Below are positions 33,920 to 46,722 of a DNA stretch of 64,000 nucleotides, piece by piece; position 1 is the stretch's first letter; each line of letters starts with the position of its first letter. The translations under genes were made by a program, and so were the position numbers. This DNA comes from Endothia cerciana (taxonomy: Eukaryota > Ascomycota > Sordariomycetes > Diaporthales > Cryphonectriaceae), in assembly GCA_026119935.1 (NCBI GenBank), contig JALRMH010000017.1, positions 665,398-729,397 of the forward strand. Direction: 5' to 3'. The notes under the pieces were generated by a model, which was not told the DNA's origin, searched no databases, and worked only from the letters and a program-made list of their open reading frames with translations.

Positions 33920-36900
33920 TCACATGGTGTGCTTTCGGCGGTCGCTGCTCATCAGGCCAAGAAAGGACTTCTTGGTCGACAGCGTCCTGGGATCTGAGGT
34001 ACTTCTAGAGCTCGACTGGCTGTGCTCAGACGCCACCTCCCTCATCCGCTCATTCTCGTTGGTGATAATTCGAGAGCTGTGGGGTCGGGGAGAGTGCCCC
34101 GCGGTGCGAGAGAAGTGAGGCCTCGTCGGCGTCACCAGATCCTCGTCACCAGCGTCCCCACTGAGAGAGGCGCCAGGGGTAGCCGTCGAGCCGCTGGCCT
34201 GCCGGAGACCTAACAACTTAAGTGCCTTGCTGGGAGTGCCGTTTCTCATAGCCTCCATAGTCGGGCTAGTGACACTTCCAGCAGGACCCGGGATCCTGGA
34301 CGGGCGCACGTTGAATGAATTGAGCGGAACGGGAGGACCGCCGGGGAGTGGTAGGTCGGATCTGGGTATGGGCGGATGTTTGGCACGGGCAATGACCTCG
34401 ATCCCGTTCTCGAACACAGTCAAGACGTTTCCAGATCCAATCTCGATAAACACATCGTTTGGTATGTCGTATTCCGCGCATACCATGGGTTCGCTATCGG
34501 ACAGGGGAGGGAAGCGGTGGATGCCACTTCGAAGACCATAATCCAAGTAGACAGCGTGGCCAGGGGCGGCATAAGTATGACGCGAGGGCGTGTAGCGATC
34601 GAAGTGGCTCTTTCTGTCCTCAGCCGGTGTAGCATCATATTCGGCCCTCGGCCAGAACTTCAGATGGTTGCGGCGAACCCAGTTGTCGCTCAGGCCTACC
34701 ATTCGAACTGACCAGACGCGGCCGGCAAGCCTGAGAAAGGCGTCGGCGACGGACATGTGGCCCTCTCGCACAAATGGCACCCGGTTGGGTTTAGATCTGT
34801 GATGACGACGATGGCCTGAGTAAGGATTGTTTGCGGATGGCGGGAGGCTGGCAGGCTTGTGTGCCCAGCTTAGGGGCTGGCTCTGTAGGTAGGGAGGGTA
34901 CGGATCGTCGGCACCGGCCGAGGGATACTTGTAGAATTGCTCATCGCCAGCCAAAGGATTCTCACCCTGGCGGTAGCCAAAATAACGACGGCAGTGTATC
35001 GTAAGGAAACCGATGGGATTGCGTCGTGGACAACGCTTGAGCATCTTTTCCACAAAGGCGTGGACAAGGTTGCCGATCTCCGATAGTTGGACACTCATAC
35101 CGGTGGCCTCCCATTCGAGGCCAAAACCGAGCTTTGTCATGTCTAGCTCGACACGAACATCCTGCATGAAGTAAGCATACTCAAACAGCCACCCCGTCGG
35201 CAGCGGCTGGGTGGAGGGCTTCACATAGGGGCTGAAGATGACATGAAAGGGCTGTGTCATAAACACGGCGGCCATGATGTCTGCTCGCAGGTGAGGGCAG
35301 GCCCAGATGTAGTTCTGAAGGGGTTTCAGGACATCCCAGAGCGTGGCAAAGGAAGTTTCAGGCCATGCGGGCGAGGCCTGCGACTTAGAATTGAGCAGAA
35401 CAGGCTTGCCAGGGAGATATTCCTCGAGGAACTTCTTCATGACCTTGAAGCGGATATTAGCGTCAAGGTCAAAGTACCGGAACCGCTTCAGGCTATCGAG
35501 TCTGGTCGTCTGTCGTCCACGAGAGTATCTGATCATGAAGACCGTACTGACGTGGTAGAACATGTTGGGAAGAGATGGGACAAAACCCAGACGAGCATGT
35601 TCTCCCATCTGGCTCGCGTGGCGGTACCATACCATGTCGATGGTACGGTCGAACGCGGGATCAGGGTCCACATCCACATCCCCATGCCTACCTTCGGTGG
35701 CATCAGGCGCAGTCACTAGGTGTCGTGTCGTGTACCCGGTGAGAAGCTCAGCAGATGCCACAGTCGAACGAGATGCGCGTCGAGTGGCAACTGCTGCCTG
35801 GGTAGGGCGCTGGCGGCGAACCTTGAGAGGGGCCACATGCAAGCCGGAGTTTGGAGCGGGTGCGACAACCTGAGAGGCTGCAGTAACCAGAGCTGATGGA
35901 GAATCGACGGTATTGTCGATCACGCCCCGTTGAGCCTGCAGAGCAACGTCGCCGCGGGAGACCGGATGCCCAGTCAGAGGAGGCTGGGTAAAGGTGTTGA
36001 GGGCTGCCAGTATAGCCTCCCGAGAAGCCTGGTCGGTGGTACCGAGTCGAGAAGCTAGGTTGTTGGCCACCTCTTCGCGCGATGGGTGTTTAGTCAAAGA
36101 CATGATCTCTCCGTGGCATCGATATAAGGAGCGGCTGACAATTATCTCATCGGACTCCGTGGACGCAGACACTCGTTTGGTATCGTTGGAGTCGATCGCA
36201 GAGATCTGCGAGATGCTGGTACGATGGCGATTAGCTACTTCGAAAGATGGAGCAGACGCCAAAGGGCCCCGTGTGTCGACAGACGCGCCGGCGGACCTGC
36301 CAGCAGAGCTGCGTGAACCGATGGCAGGAGCATCAGCAGTGGTCTCTCGCGACAATGCCGACAAAGAGGGCCGTCCGAGGTTGTAAGAGTCAGCGGCGGA
36401 AGTGCGAGCGGCATTGCAGATGTTGTCAAAGATGTCAGAGAAGGAGATGGTCTCCGAGTCATGTGAACTGAGGGATATGGGACGGTAGGCCGAGATGGAC
36501 GTGGATGCGTTGCTGTTGTCGGCGGCGGCATGAGACGCAGGCACCTCTCCGAACAGGGTAGAGACCTTGTTGCGCAGCGACCGACGCTTGGCCTTCGCAG
36601 ACCTCTCCTCAGACTTGTAGCCAGACCTGTCTTCCGTCCTGTCGGACGTATTTCCCTGTGAGCTCACGCTTGGCAGGTGTTGCTTGGCAGGTGTGACAGC
36701 CTCAGGAAAGCCCGTGTGCGGTGAGGACATCGAGAAGCCGTCGGCCACGTGCATCTTGGTGTCTTTATCAGCCATGTCGAACTTCAAGCTCCTCATCCGA
36801 CGATGTTGTCTGATAGTCGATGGTGGAATTGAGGCGTCTGACGGTGGATGCGGCAGTGGCTTGTCAGGCGGTGGCTGCTGGGGTGGAATTGGACCGAGGA

Positions 36901-37925
36901 CGGGCTCGAGATGATCAGGGCCGACGTCCCTACTCTGTAAGACCTCTGCTGGAACTGGCGTGGGCATCAAATGAGGTCGGGAGGTTGAACAGCCTGGAAA
37001 CGGAGCTGCCCCCGGTAGATTTGGCGCAATCAAGCCTGGGGCTAGAGCTGGAGCCGGTGCTGAGGACTTCTCAGCAACAGGTGTGGTGGACGACTCCTCA
37101 GGTGCACGGGGCTGGGTATCGGAGGTTGCCTTTGGGGTTCCAGTCCTTTCAAACAGCTCAGCCAGACGATGGTGACCTTTATCCCGAAAGAACTGAGATT
37201 GTTTGGACCTACTGCAACAAAGGACATCATAGTAAGCAGTTGAGCTTCGGGGACGGGGGCAGGGAGGTCAGAGGGAGGTCGGAAAGGCGGCAGCCAGGAG
37301 GAAGGGGAATGTCCCACAGGAGGTCGTTCCAGAGTGACTTAGCTGTCATGAACTTACAGGATCCTTAAGGAAGCCTTGTGAGTCGGGACAGGATGAGCAT
37401 CAGTGAACTGATCTGACAACTGTTCGTCCCTCCGCTCTTCGAGGTGTAGGGAATGCTTGCTTGACTGGGTCTTGATAGCAGTCTCAGGTGTCTTGAGGTC
37501 ACGCAATTTTGTACCACGGGCAGCTCTGTGGGTGGGAGTTGACACAGCGGACTGGACGCTGGAGTTGGGGCCGAGGGTTCCCTTGCTCTGAAGCGTGGAG
37601 GTGCCGTAGACAAAGTTGTGATAGTCCACTGCAGCCAGTTCGTCCAGGTCGGGTAGTGTCTGGTGGATATTACCCTGGCTAGGCTGGCCAAGGTGACCGA
37701 GCATCTGCTGATGACCGAGCTCTCCACTCTGGCAGTCCTGGTCGCTGTGGTGCGACTTTAATGAGCCCTTCGAAGTTGCTAAGGATATATCAGCCAGGCT
37801 AATTGATGGATGCGAGTGAGTCGAAGACAGGACATCGCAGCCTGAGGGTTTTCCTCACCTATGAAACTGAATGCCTTCGAGATCTTGGAGGCCTTGGAGG
37901 CCGTTGAAAGGTAGGCCTCCTCCAT
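33920..37925 (-). CDS. large fungal protein of unknown function, 1259 aa
   Basis: Three exons (37925..37859, 37778..37358, 37211..33920), all GT-AG and in phase. An alternative start 36 nt upstream (37961) is also in frame. I do not recognise the family. The first 690 residues or so are Ser/Thr/Pro-rich and probably disordered, with a short ordered block SQFFRDKGHHRLAELFER near residue 168. A folded, aromatic-rich domain spans about 690-1090 (FVPSLPNMFYHVSTVFMIRY, then WACPHLRADIMAAVFMTQPF, KLGFGLEWEATGMSVQL and the strand-rich PNDVFIEIGSGNVLTVFENG). The tail is again Ser-rich with basic patches. No membrane segment or catalytic motif stands out. The overall pattern suggests a cytoplasmic scaffold or regulator, which is only an inference. 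Confidence 0.85.
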
Positions 37926-39619
37926 TGTAACGTGTTTGCAGGTTTTTGATGGCGACGACATTGACCAGATTGTATTGTGGTGGTCGTCAGAGGCTGTCGT
38001 TGCAAGGAGAGAATTGGAAATTGGTGTCGTTACAGATTGGCAGAAGCTTGACGGCGGTTTGGGTTTTGAAAAGCTCCTGTTGGATGTTGCCTGCGGGTGG
38101 GGGACAACGACGACAACAACGAAGGTGAGCTGCTTCCACACGACCTGACCTGACCTGACCTGACCGGACCAGACCACACACTACTGTCCCTTTTTCTCTC
38201 CTCAACAGTTGCATATGGGATGAAAGCCCCTACGCAGGCCTTTCTTCCTGCAACTATGACCTTCTATGTCCCCGTTCTCATGAGACTCCATCGCTTCTCC
38301 ATTGCAGCTGCCCCCCTCCTGCATCTCATCCCACAACCAGTTCATCCTCTTGACTTCTTCTTATCGCTCCCATGAATGCCAGTGTGCCCAAGAACAAGAT
38401 GTCCTATGGCCCTCACTTGACCTCGTATTTCCTGCTTCTTGGTTCTCAATCCTCCCCTGGGGTTTCTGCACAACCTCTCTTCCTTCCTTCTTCCCTTCTT
38501 CCCTTTTTCCCTTCTTCCCTTGGGCCAGGCACGCACAAATACAATACAGAACTTAAAGAAAGCAACCACCCACCACTTGCTATCACAATAGGTTGTAAAA
38601 AGTACTAATGGAACACATCGCCCTAGTGCTACAGTCTAACATCCCGTCCAAGGTTTTCTTCATCAGTGACTAGACAAGTTATGTAATGTGAATTACCAGA
38701 GCAACCAGGAGTGACAATGAAAAGCTAGGCATGTAAGGATAGCCTTCTACCCATTGGATAGATTTCAGTATAAAAATCTTCAATTGTTGATCTAAGTGTT
38801 CATGTAATATTCATTTGAATAGCCTCACAGCTAGTAATACTTGCTTGCACATTACAACTCGCTCTATTCCAGACCGAGTTCTCAGGACAACATATTGCAC
38901 AGGTAAACACTCGGTACCATCTCTGCTAACATAAACCGCTTTGATACTTCTAGAACCCGGGGACCCAGAAGTGCTCATTACACCTAGGCCAGAGCATAAA
39001 GGGGCTAAATTGAGAGACTAGATTGAAATAGTCATTCTTCAAGGCTAGAGGCGTGCAGGCTATGGCCGTCCTCACCTGCATACCATAATGTTGACGAAGC
39101 AACTCAGCTTAGACCTCTGGTGTGGCAGGACAGGAGCGCGAGTGACTTCATGCCATGCGAGCCTACTTGACTCGTGAATTAGGTACCTACTATGATTGAT
39201 GCTGCAGAAGACATCAAATTTTGTACGTGCATGACCAGCGATGTCATGTGGCAAATACAGGTCCTGCTGTGGTCTGCCAGCTTGAGAGACGGAGGATGTC
39301 CTGACGTGGAGGACGACGAGCTGGAGGAGTTGCGGGGGTTAAAGTCTTGGGGGGCACAACTCAGGGTTGTCAGAACCCTGCCCTTGGCCCCGCCTGTTGC
39401 TGCTGCAGGCCTATGCCCACTGATTCGTGCAGTACCGGTAGTGATGACATACCACAGCTGAGAAGGTTGCCCCGCAATTTTCTACAAGGCTGAAGAGGGC
39501 CCCTCCAAACTTTTTGTCACAAGCCTCACAGCAACACCTGTCTTGTCTTCTCTGGAGAGACAGCACGTCCCCCCCTGGTGGCCCAACCCTTCGAGTATCC
39601 TCCAAGACTACAGCCAAAG
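37926..39619. other. 1.7-kb intergenic region, lower GC in the middle
   Basis: TGACC/TGACG-rich repeats near 38140-38165, a pyrimidine tract (38480-38525), and a visibly AT-richer block at about 38600-39250 with stops in all frames. It may be a decayed repeat. No gene is supported. Confidence 0.45.
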
Positions 39620-40417
39620 ATGTCTGACGATCTTTTTGATGCATCCATGGCGGGGACACAACGTGTTCCTGCCGACTTCAAGGGCGACGACGCTGATAAC
39701 TTCGAAGAGGTGAGCCCTCCCTAGACACAGATGAGGTTGACAGTCCTGCTCTGCTAGCGGCCAGGGGACTGACCTGGAGCCTACCAGATCGAGAGGCAGT
39801 TTGCTGTCAAGGGTGCGTTGCATGCTGGACCTGACATATCTCGAGGCCCTCTGCTGACTCCGAGGCTGCAGCCGTCCAACATCTCGAGACATACTGGGCC
39901 ATCCTTGAGAAGGTCAAGGCCAGCACCCTGCGCCTCACTAAGATAGACAACGACATCTACGAGCACCTCTGCAAGGACTTCCCTGAGTTCGACCCCGCCG
40001 AGCCCATAGACGAAGACAAGATGAAGAGTCCCGAGGGCAAAAAGCGCTGGCGGGACTTCATGATGGCCTATGAGAACAAGGTCGATGACTACAGCTTCGG
40101 CACCATCCTGCGCAAGGACCCCAAAGAGGAGTACACAGAGCACGGCACAATATTCGGTGAGTTCTGCAGCATCAGATCATGGACTGGGCGGCGTCCTTGC
40201 TAGGTCCTGCTGCATGCCAGGCTCGTGCAGCGTCGACTGCCTCGTGGCAGGCACACTATGAGCCAGCGTCCATCTCAGCCAGGATTCATCCACAGCAACT
40301 GACACACGTGTAGTGCCTCGGATGCAGTTCTACGCCGTTGAGATTGCACGGAACCGCAAGGGTTTGAATGACTGGATTTACGAGAAGACACAGACCGAGG
40401 CGGCTGGGAAGAAATAG
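39620..40417 (+). CDS. PBDC1/YPL225W family protein, 167 aa
   Basis: Four exons (39620..39709, 39788..39812, 39872..40156, 40314..40417), including a 25-nt micro-exon that encodes IERQFAVK. All phases agree. The spliced block QFAVKAVQHLETYWAILEKV and the C-terminal VPRMQFYAVEIARNRKGLND are typical of the PBDC1 (DUF757) family. The yeast member YPL225W has been reported as a chaperone that helps the translation factor eEF1A fold. I take that role as likely for this orthologue. The length (about 150-170 residues) and all-helical, charged composition fit. It is cytosolic, without signal or membrane segments. Confidence 0.92.
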
Positions 40418-41149
40418 GGCAGCACCGTTTGACAAGACACCAAATATCATCTCAGTTTCCACCTTCCAGATACCCAATCCACAGCCTGTTTCAGAACCGA
40501 GGGCGGACGACGACACTCGTAAATGCGATGAGAAGATACGGCAAGGCTGATATGGCTCAATGCTGCGCTGGTTACGTTGTGCAAAGAGAACCCCGGCGGT
40601 GTCCCAGTAAGCTCGAGCCTCGTGACATTGGAGAGACTCTCTCCTACAACCGCGCTGAAGAACTCTGATTGGTACTTTTTTCAAGATCAAGAATATGTCT
40701 TACTGCTAGTCTGTTCACGCTCCAGTTTCTTTCCCGCGCCAACCGGTCACTCTGGAACGTCCGGGACTTCCTTGTGGCCGTGGAACCGCACCTATTGTGG
40801 GGCTTGATATTGTACTTGGGCGCAACGCCGAGCACAATATCAAACCCAATCCACACAAAGCCTCACGACCCTGATTTGCGGCCAGTTCAACGTCATTTAG
40901 CGTTCTGCTTTGCCCCTCCACGCTATATAGCAACCAAATCGAGATTATGTTCGTCCCCGCGATAGATTCTCAGCACTCGACGACAAGATAATTCTCTACT
41001 GCCTTCCAGTCGTGCCCCTGGCCATCCCCCCTCCAATATCATGATCATTCCGTCCATTGCATCTTCATCCTGTCTTTTCAGATTTTTCCTGTCTTAGTAC
41101 GGCATACGAGAGAGCCCAAGCAGGACGACGCCTCACAAGGGTCAGCATC
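40418..41149. other. promoter region of the STE6-like gene
   Basis: Contains an inverted repeat (annotated separately) and a CTATATAG element near 40921-40929. No gene seen. Confidence 0.5.
40804..40843. repeat. 10-bp inverted repeat with nested stem
   Basis: TTGATATTGT and its exact complement ACAATATCAA flank a 20-nt loop, which itself contains GGCG-CAA-CGCC. It lies about 305 bp before the STE6-like ATG. Confidence 0.7.
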
Positions 41150-44100
41150 ATGGAGTCGTCTCACTCGAACAAAAGTGTCGGAGATGTACTCAGCGGTATA
41201 TCGTCTTCGCCCGAGCCTGAGTTACATGGTAATGGGGCCAATCGACAGACACAGCGGGCAACTATCTCCAGATCAACGTGGCAGGATCTCTTCGCTTTCA
41301 CTGAGCGTCGACATCTCGGCGCTCTCATCATAGCCATCGTCGCAGCCGCCTTCGCCGCCGCCGCCAAAACCTCATATGCTATTTTCCTCGGCAGGGTCAT
41401 GGACATCCTCACGCCTCTCGGCGCTGGCACCATAAGTAAAGAGTCAGCTATGGCTGGCATCACGTTCTGGTGTATCCTCCTCACGGCTATGGGTGCAGCT
41501 GTCTGGATCTTCAACTCTGCCTTCATGGCTGCGTGGGTCATCTTTGGGGAGTTGATAGCGAGGCACACCAGACAGGCGCTGTTCAACAACCTGATGTACA
41601 AGGAGATGGGTTGGTTCGACTGTCAGGAGGAGGGCGTGAGCAGCGCGTTGTCGGCAATGCAGGTGTAAGTACGCTAGTGTCAGTCCGCTCAACTGTCCGC
41701 TGCTAACATTGATCCCAGGCAAACGCGTGAACTCCAGATCGCAGCCTCGCAAGTGCTCGGGTTCCTTGTCACCGATTCCTTCGTCGCCATTGGATGTCTG
41801 ACTATTGCATTCTACTACAGCTGGGAGCTCACACTCGTCTTGTTGGCCACCATCCCGGTGTCTGTCGCAGCTCTGGGGCTCATCAGCAGGGGCTTGGAAA
41901 CTGCCATCCAAGCACAAAAGCGGGAGCTTGCACATGCCTCAAAGCTTGTCACCGCGATGGTTACGGCGATCGATCTGGTCAAGGTCTATAATGGCTTTGA
42001 TAACGAAGTGTGGCAGTACATGCAGACCATCAAGAAGGTCAGCGGATTTTTTCTTCAGCAAGCACGCAGGCACTCGATGCAGATGGGCTACGTTAAGCTG
42101 TGGATGGTCAACCTGTTTGTGGTGGGGTTCTGGTTCGCCGTGTGGCAGGTAGGCAAGAACTCGACCACAGCTGGGAACGCCATGACCACCTTCTACGCGG
42201 CCTTGACAGCTTTCCAGGCCATCGAGGGATTTGGGCCGCAGTGGCTTGTTCTGGCCAAGGGTATCTCAGCTGGTCACTGCCTTCGACAGGTTGTTCTGGA
42301 CATGGCGGCATCCAGCACACAAGCGCGCCGCATCAAGGCCAAGGGCTCAAACCGGCCCGCTACGTGCATAGGTGATGTCGAGCTCAACAACGTGAGCTTT
42401 GCATACCCATCAAATCCAGACAAGCTTGTGCTCAGCCGGTCCTCGTTCTTCTTCGCGGCAGGCGAGATGACATTTCTGGTTGGCAGAAGTGGTTCAGGAA
42501 AGAGCACGCTTAGCAACTTGATCCTCAAATTTTACGAGCCTCTCGGTGGTAGCATCCTGATAGACGGGCACCCGATTGAGACTCTTGCGAATACATGGGT
42601 CCGGGCCAACGTCACCTTGATTCAGCAGTCAAGCATCCTTTTCAACGATAGCGTTTTCATGAATGTGGCTTTTGGTGGCCGCGATCCCTCGCGTGTCACA
42701 AGAGAGGAGGTTCAGGCAGCATGCGATATGGCAATGCTTCAGTCAACCCTTGCAGGTCTTCCGGAGGGGCTTGACACGAACGTCGGCATGGGAGGCCACA
42801 ATCTCAGCGGCGGTCAAAAACAACGACTTGCTCTCTCTCGGGCGAGACTGCGAGATCCACCAGTCTTGATCCTTGACGAGGTCACCAGCGGTCTTGACCC
42901 TATCAGCAAGGCCCTTATCCTTGAAGCCATTAGGATATGGCGCGCGGGCAAGACTACCATCGTCATCACGCACGATGTCACTCAGATTCAGGACGAGGAC
43001 TACGTCTATGTTATGGACCAGAGCTATCTCGTGCAGGAAGGCTTTCGAAAGCATCTCGACAAAGACAAAGAGGGTATGTTCGCTTCACTGTTGGCTCTGA
43101 CTGAGGGCGGCGAGAACGAAACTACGGCCTCGCTAAGCCCGTCGGGCAGCAGCTGTTCAGACCTCTCGGACGGCGAGTCTCTCAATGGGGATGTACCCGG
43201 CGCAAGATCTCGCCTCTCCAAGTTTATCCCCCAGCAAATAAGTACACCATCGGCTAGGAATAGCGGCCTCTTCAGCATCGCTCTTGGTGTTGGCACCTAT
43301 CGCTCCACCGTGACGAGCGTCCAAGACATTTGGAATACACCGCCGAGTCCTCCTGGGGCTGAGCGAAGCCGGAGTTTTCTCCGAGACTCCGGCCGAGCCA
43401 GTAGGCTCAAGCTGGATCGTAAAGGCACTTCCGTACATAAAGCGGCGAGGTCAAGCCTTGAGATGGTGAGCGAGAGGGGTGAGGTGAGTAGAGCTCACCG
43501 GCCTCGTGTTTCGCGGTCGAAGAGTGGCCTGGGTGCATCGTCCATAGGCGATGGCGAGAGAAAAGGGTCCACAGACAAGATTATGGTCGAGTTCATACCA
43601 GAGGGTGGCCGCGATGAGACAAGCCAAGCGACGACCGGGGGAACAAGCAAGGAAGTGACCCAGCAAGACATCTCCTTGTTCAAAATCTTAGGCACCGTCT
43701 GGCCCCTGCTCAACAAGACAGACCGCACCCGTACCATTGTAGGCCTCTTTGCTTGTTTTGTTGCGGCAGCATGCAATCCTGCGTTCTCTTACGTCTTTGC
43801 GCAGCTGGTCGCCGTGTTCTGGGCACCACCATCACAAATATCTGCGCAAGGCCAGGCGTGGGCCGTCCGCCTCACCATCATCGCCGCCGTGGATGGAACC
43901 TCGCTCTTTACGGCTCACTACCTCATGCAGTGCGTAGCGGAGTCATGGGTGACGTCTCTGCGCGTTGAAGCTCTGAAGAGGATCCTGTCCCAGCCCAAGG
44001 AATTCTTCAACAAGGCCCTGCACTCGCCCTCACAGATTGTAGAAGTCCTGGACCGGAATGCCGAGGAAATGCGGAACCTCGTCGGGAGGTTCGTGCCGAT

Positions 44101-45832
44101 TATACTCATCGTCGTCGCGATGATGTTCACCGCTCTCGTCTGGGCGATGGTCACCTCTTGGAAACTGACACTTGTCGCGCTCGCTTCCGCCCCAGCTGTG
44201 TATGCTGTCACAAGGTCGAATGCTGAGGTGTCTACAAAGTGGGAGGCTAAGACGAACGTCGCGTCAGAAGCAGCTGGCTCGGTCACTACGGAGACATTTT
44301 TGAACATCCGCGTAGTCAGAGCGCTAACTTTGGAGAGCTACTTCAGCCGCAAGCACGCATGCTCAACCGAGGGTGCGTTTCGGATCGGCATCAAGAGGGG
44401 TGTCTTAACGGGCCTGTTCTATGGAGTCAACCAGAGTATGTCTTGGTGGATGACGGCACTCGTGCTATGGTACGCCGCGACACTTCTGACCTCGCCAGGT
44501 TCTACCACCTCGGTCACGGATATCATGCAAGTCATCAACCTCCTCCTCTACAGCATGGGGTCCGCGACAGCCATGATGAACAATATTCCGCAGCTCTCGC
44601 AGGCGAAAGCCACGGCCATCCAGATCCTGTACTACGCAACCTTGAAATACAGCAACAGCCACGAGGAGCGCGGTGAGAAAAGGGTGTCAACACTTTTCCC
44701 CGTCGAGATGAGGGCCTTGCAGTTTGCTTATCCGAGAACTACCAAGAGCAATCACGAAGGTGATCGGAAGGTACTCCGCAATGTCAACTTACGGGTCGAT
44801 CAGGGCGACTATGTGGCGATTGTTGGGGCTTCAGGTTGCGGAAAGAGCACCATCGCCAACCTGCTCCTAAGGCTGTACGATCCACTTGCAAGTCGTGCGG
44901 CTGAGGGACAGTCTCCATGGTCAAGCCGTGAGGTATACCTTCAACACTCAAATGAGGGATTACCGAGCTACTTCCCGGCGCCTCTAAGCTTCGCACGCAC
45001 TCCGGCCCACGATATCTCGACATCGATACTGCGCAGCCACATGGCGTCCGTGCCTCAACACCCCTTCCTGTTCCCCACCACGCTCCGCGAGAACATCGTC
45101 TACGGTCTCCATCCAGACTCGCCCTACCGTGAATTGAGCGCCGTCGTTGCAGCTGCGAAGCTGGCGTGCATCCACGACTTCATCGTCTCCCTGGCAGATG
45201 GGTACTCGACCATCGTAGGAGAGGGCGGAGTCGGGTTGTCCGGGGGCCAGGCGCAGCGCGTCAGCATCGCCAGAGCTCTGGTCCGCAAGCCCGGGCTGTT
45301 GGTAATGGACGAGCCTACAAGTGCTCTCGATGCAGATGGGGCAGAGGGGGTCAGGGTCGCTATCAAGGGCCTAGTCGAGGAATCACGCAAGGTCGGCAGC
45401 ACGGAGAGGATGACTGTTGTGGTCGTGACGCACAGCAAGGAGATGATGAAAATGGCTGAACGTATTGTGGTTATGGACCAGGGATTTGTGGCCGAGGAAG
45501 GAGGGTACGACGAGCTGCTGTCTCGCAGAGGCAAGTTTGCCGAGCTGGTCGGAGGCGGCGCTTGGATGCCACCAGGCGCCACCAGGCCAAAGGACGCGGC
45601 GTACCACAAAAAGCCCGACAGGACAAAGCAAGGCGCCAGAGAGGTCGTTGTTGGTAATGATGATGATGGGGAAGACATGTGGTGGGGAAATAATTCCAAC
45701 GATATATCCAGCACGACCGAGATGGGAGATCCGTTTGCCGATACTGAGAGTATATCGACGGCCCGACAAGACGCACTTCAGAGGTTGGAGGGTCCTCCCA
45801 TACAAGTTCGGATACGAAAATGTTCAAGATAA
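41150..45832 (+). CDS. full-size ABC exporter, a-factor pheromone (STE6) type, 1542 aa
   Basis: Two exons (41150..41664 and 41719..45832). It is a TMD-NBD-TMD-NBD transporter of the ABCB class. NBD1 has Walker A GRSGSGKST at residue 427, signature LSGGQKQR and Walker B LILDEVTSGLD. NBD2 has Walker A GASGCGKST from residue 1208, signature LSGGQAQR and Walker B LLVMDEPTSALD. Both sites keep the catalytic Glu. The sequence around the first TMD and the long Ser/Arg-rich linker (about residues 630-830) resemble fungal Ste6 rather than Pdr or MDR pumps. Ste6 exports the farnesylated mating pheromone through the plasma membrane. A wider multidrug role cannot be excluded. The split codon at the only junction restores QVQTREL. 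The C-terminal 60 residues are acidic. Confidence 0.9.
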
Positions 45833-46722
45833 GGGCAGAGAGGTGGCCGGGTAAAAGGAGTGTAAGATGCTAGAGGAGTCTTCTTGGCCTGATCAATGGA
45901 GTATCATCACCTACACGGTGTACGATTTCCCAAGGCGTGCCGTTGAGAGATGACCCGCGGCAGGAATCGCCAACATACCCAGACGTCCAGGAGGGATGAA
46001 ATGCGCCCGGGATCCTCTTCTAACGTCGTGACTACAGTGGTGAGTGGAGCATTTGCCCGAGTCACTTTGCCGGCATCGTGCATAGCCAGATGGGGTCGCC
46101 GCTAACCGGGGGAATCCCTCGTAAAGCCTGTTCAGGAGGACAACGAGGGACGGTCAGCCCAGTATTCCCGTTTATTTCCGTTGACCTGAATCGCCCAAAC
46201 CTTCAACAGGGGCGCCATCCCCCCATTCCCCGACAGCACAATGTGCAGTCCTTTGCCGAGGCTTCCTGAGGTGGAAATACAAGAGTCTTCCTCTGTTCAC
46301 GATGGTTGTCCGTACCAGGAAAGCGGACTGGAGGACTTGGATACCACTGAAATCTCGTATCTCTCTGCTCGGTCCCCGGGATATCGTGGTCGCGCTGCGG
46401 AACAGACCGCAAGCATCTGTAGTGGTGGTGGTGGTGTCATGCACCCGCAGACTTGACATGGGTTGGGACCGCTCCTGGTTGTTATTCCCATCTTCTATCC
46501 GAGAGACCACCGCTCCTCCTCCGTTAACCTTTTCTCCTGCGTTTCTTGAAGGGGGGGGGGTGGAAAAAAAACTCACCCCTTCCCTCTTCCAATGATTCTG
46601 GGAGAGGACTACGGATCCGCAATGGCCGGTATAGTTGCTGCTGGAGCCTGATACGCACCGCGTCTGTTGTCGACCAGAGCTGGTACTGGGTGACCAAGCT
46701 TGATTTCCAAACTCCGCCGACC
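45833..46722. other. intergenic, promoter of the MFS gene
   Basis: Contains a G10 run (46551-46560) 163 bp from the MFS start. No other gene is supported. Confidence 0.5.
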
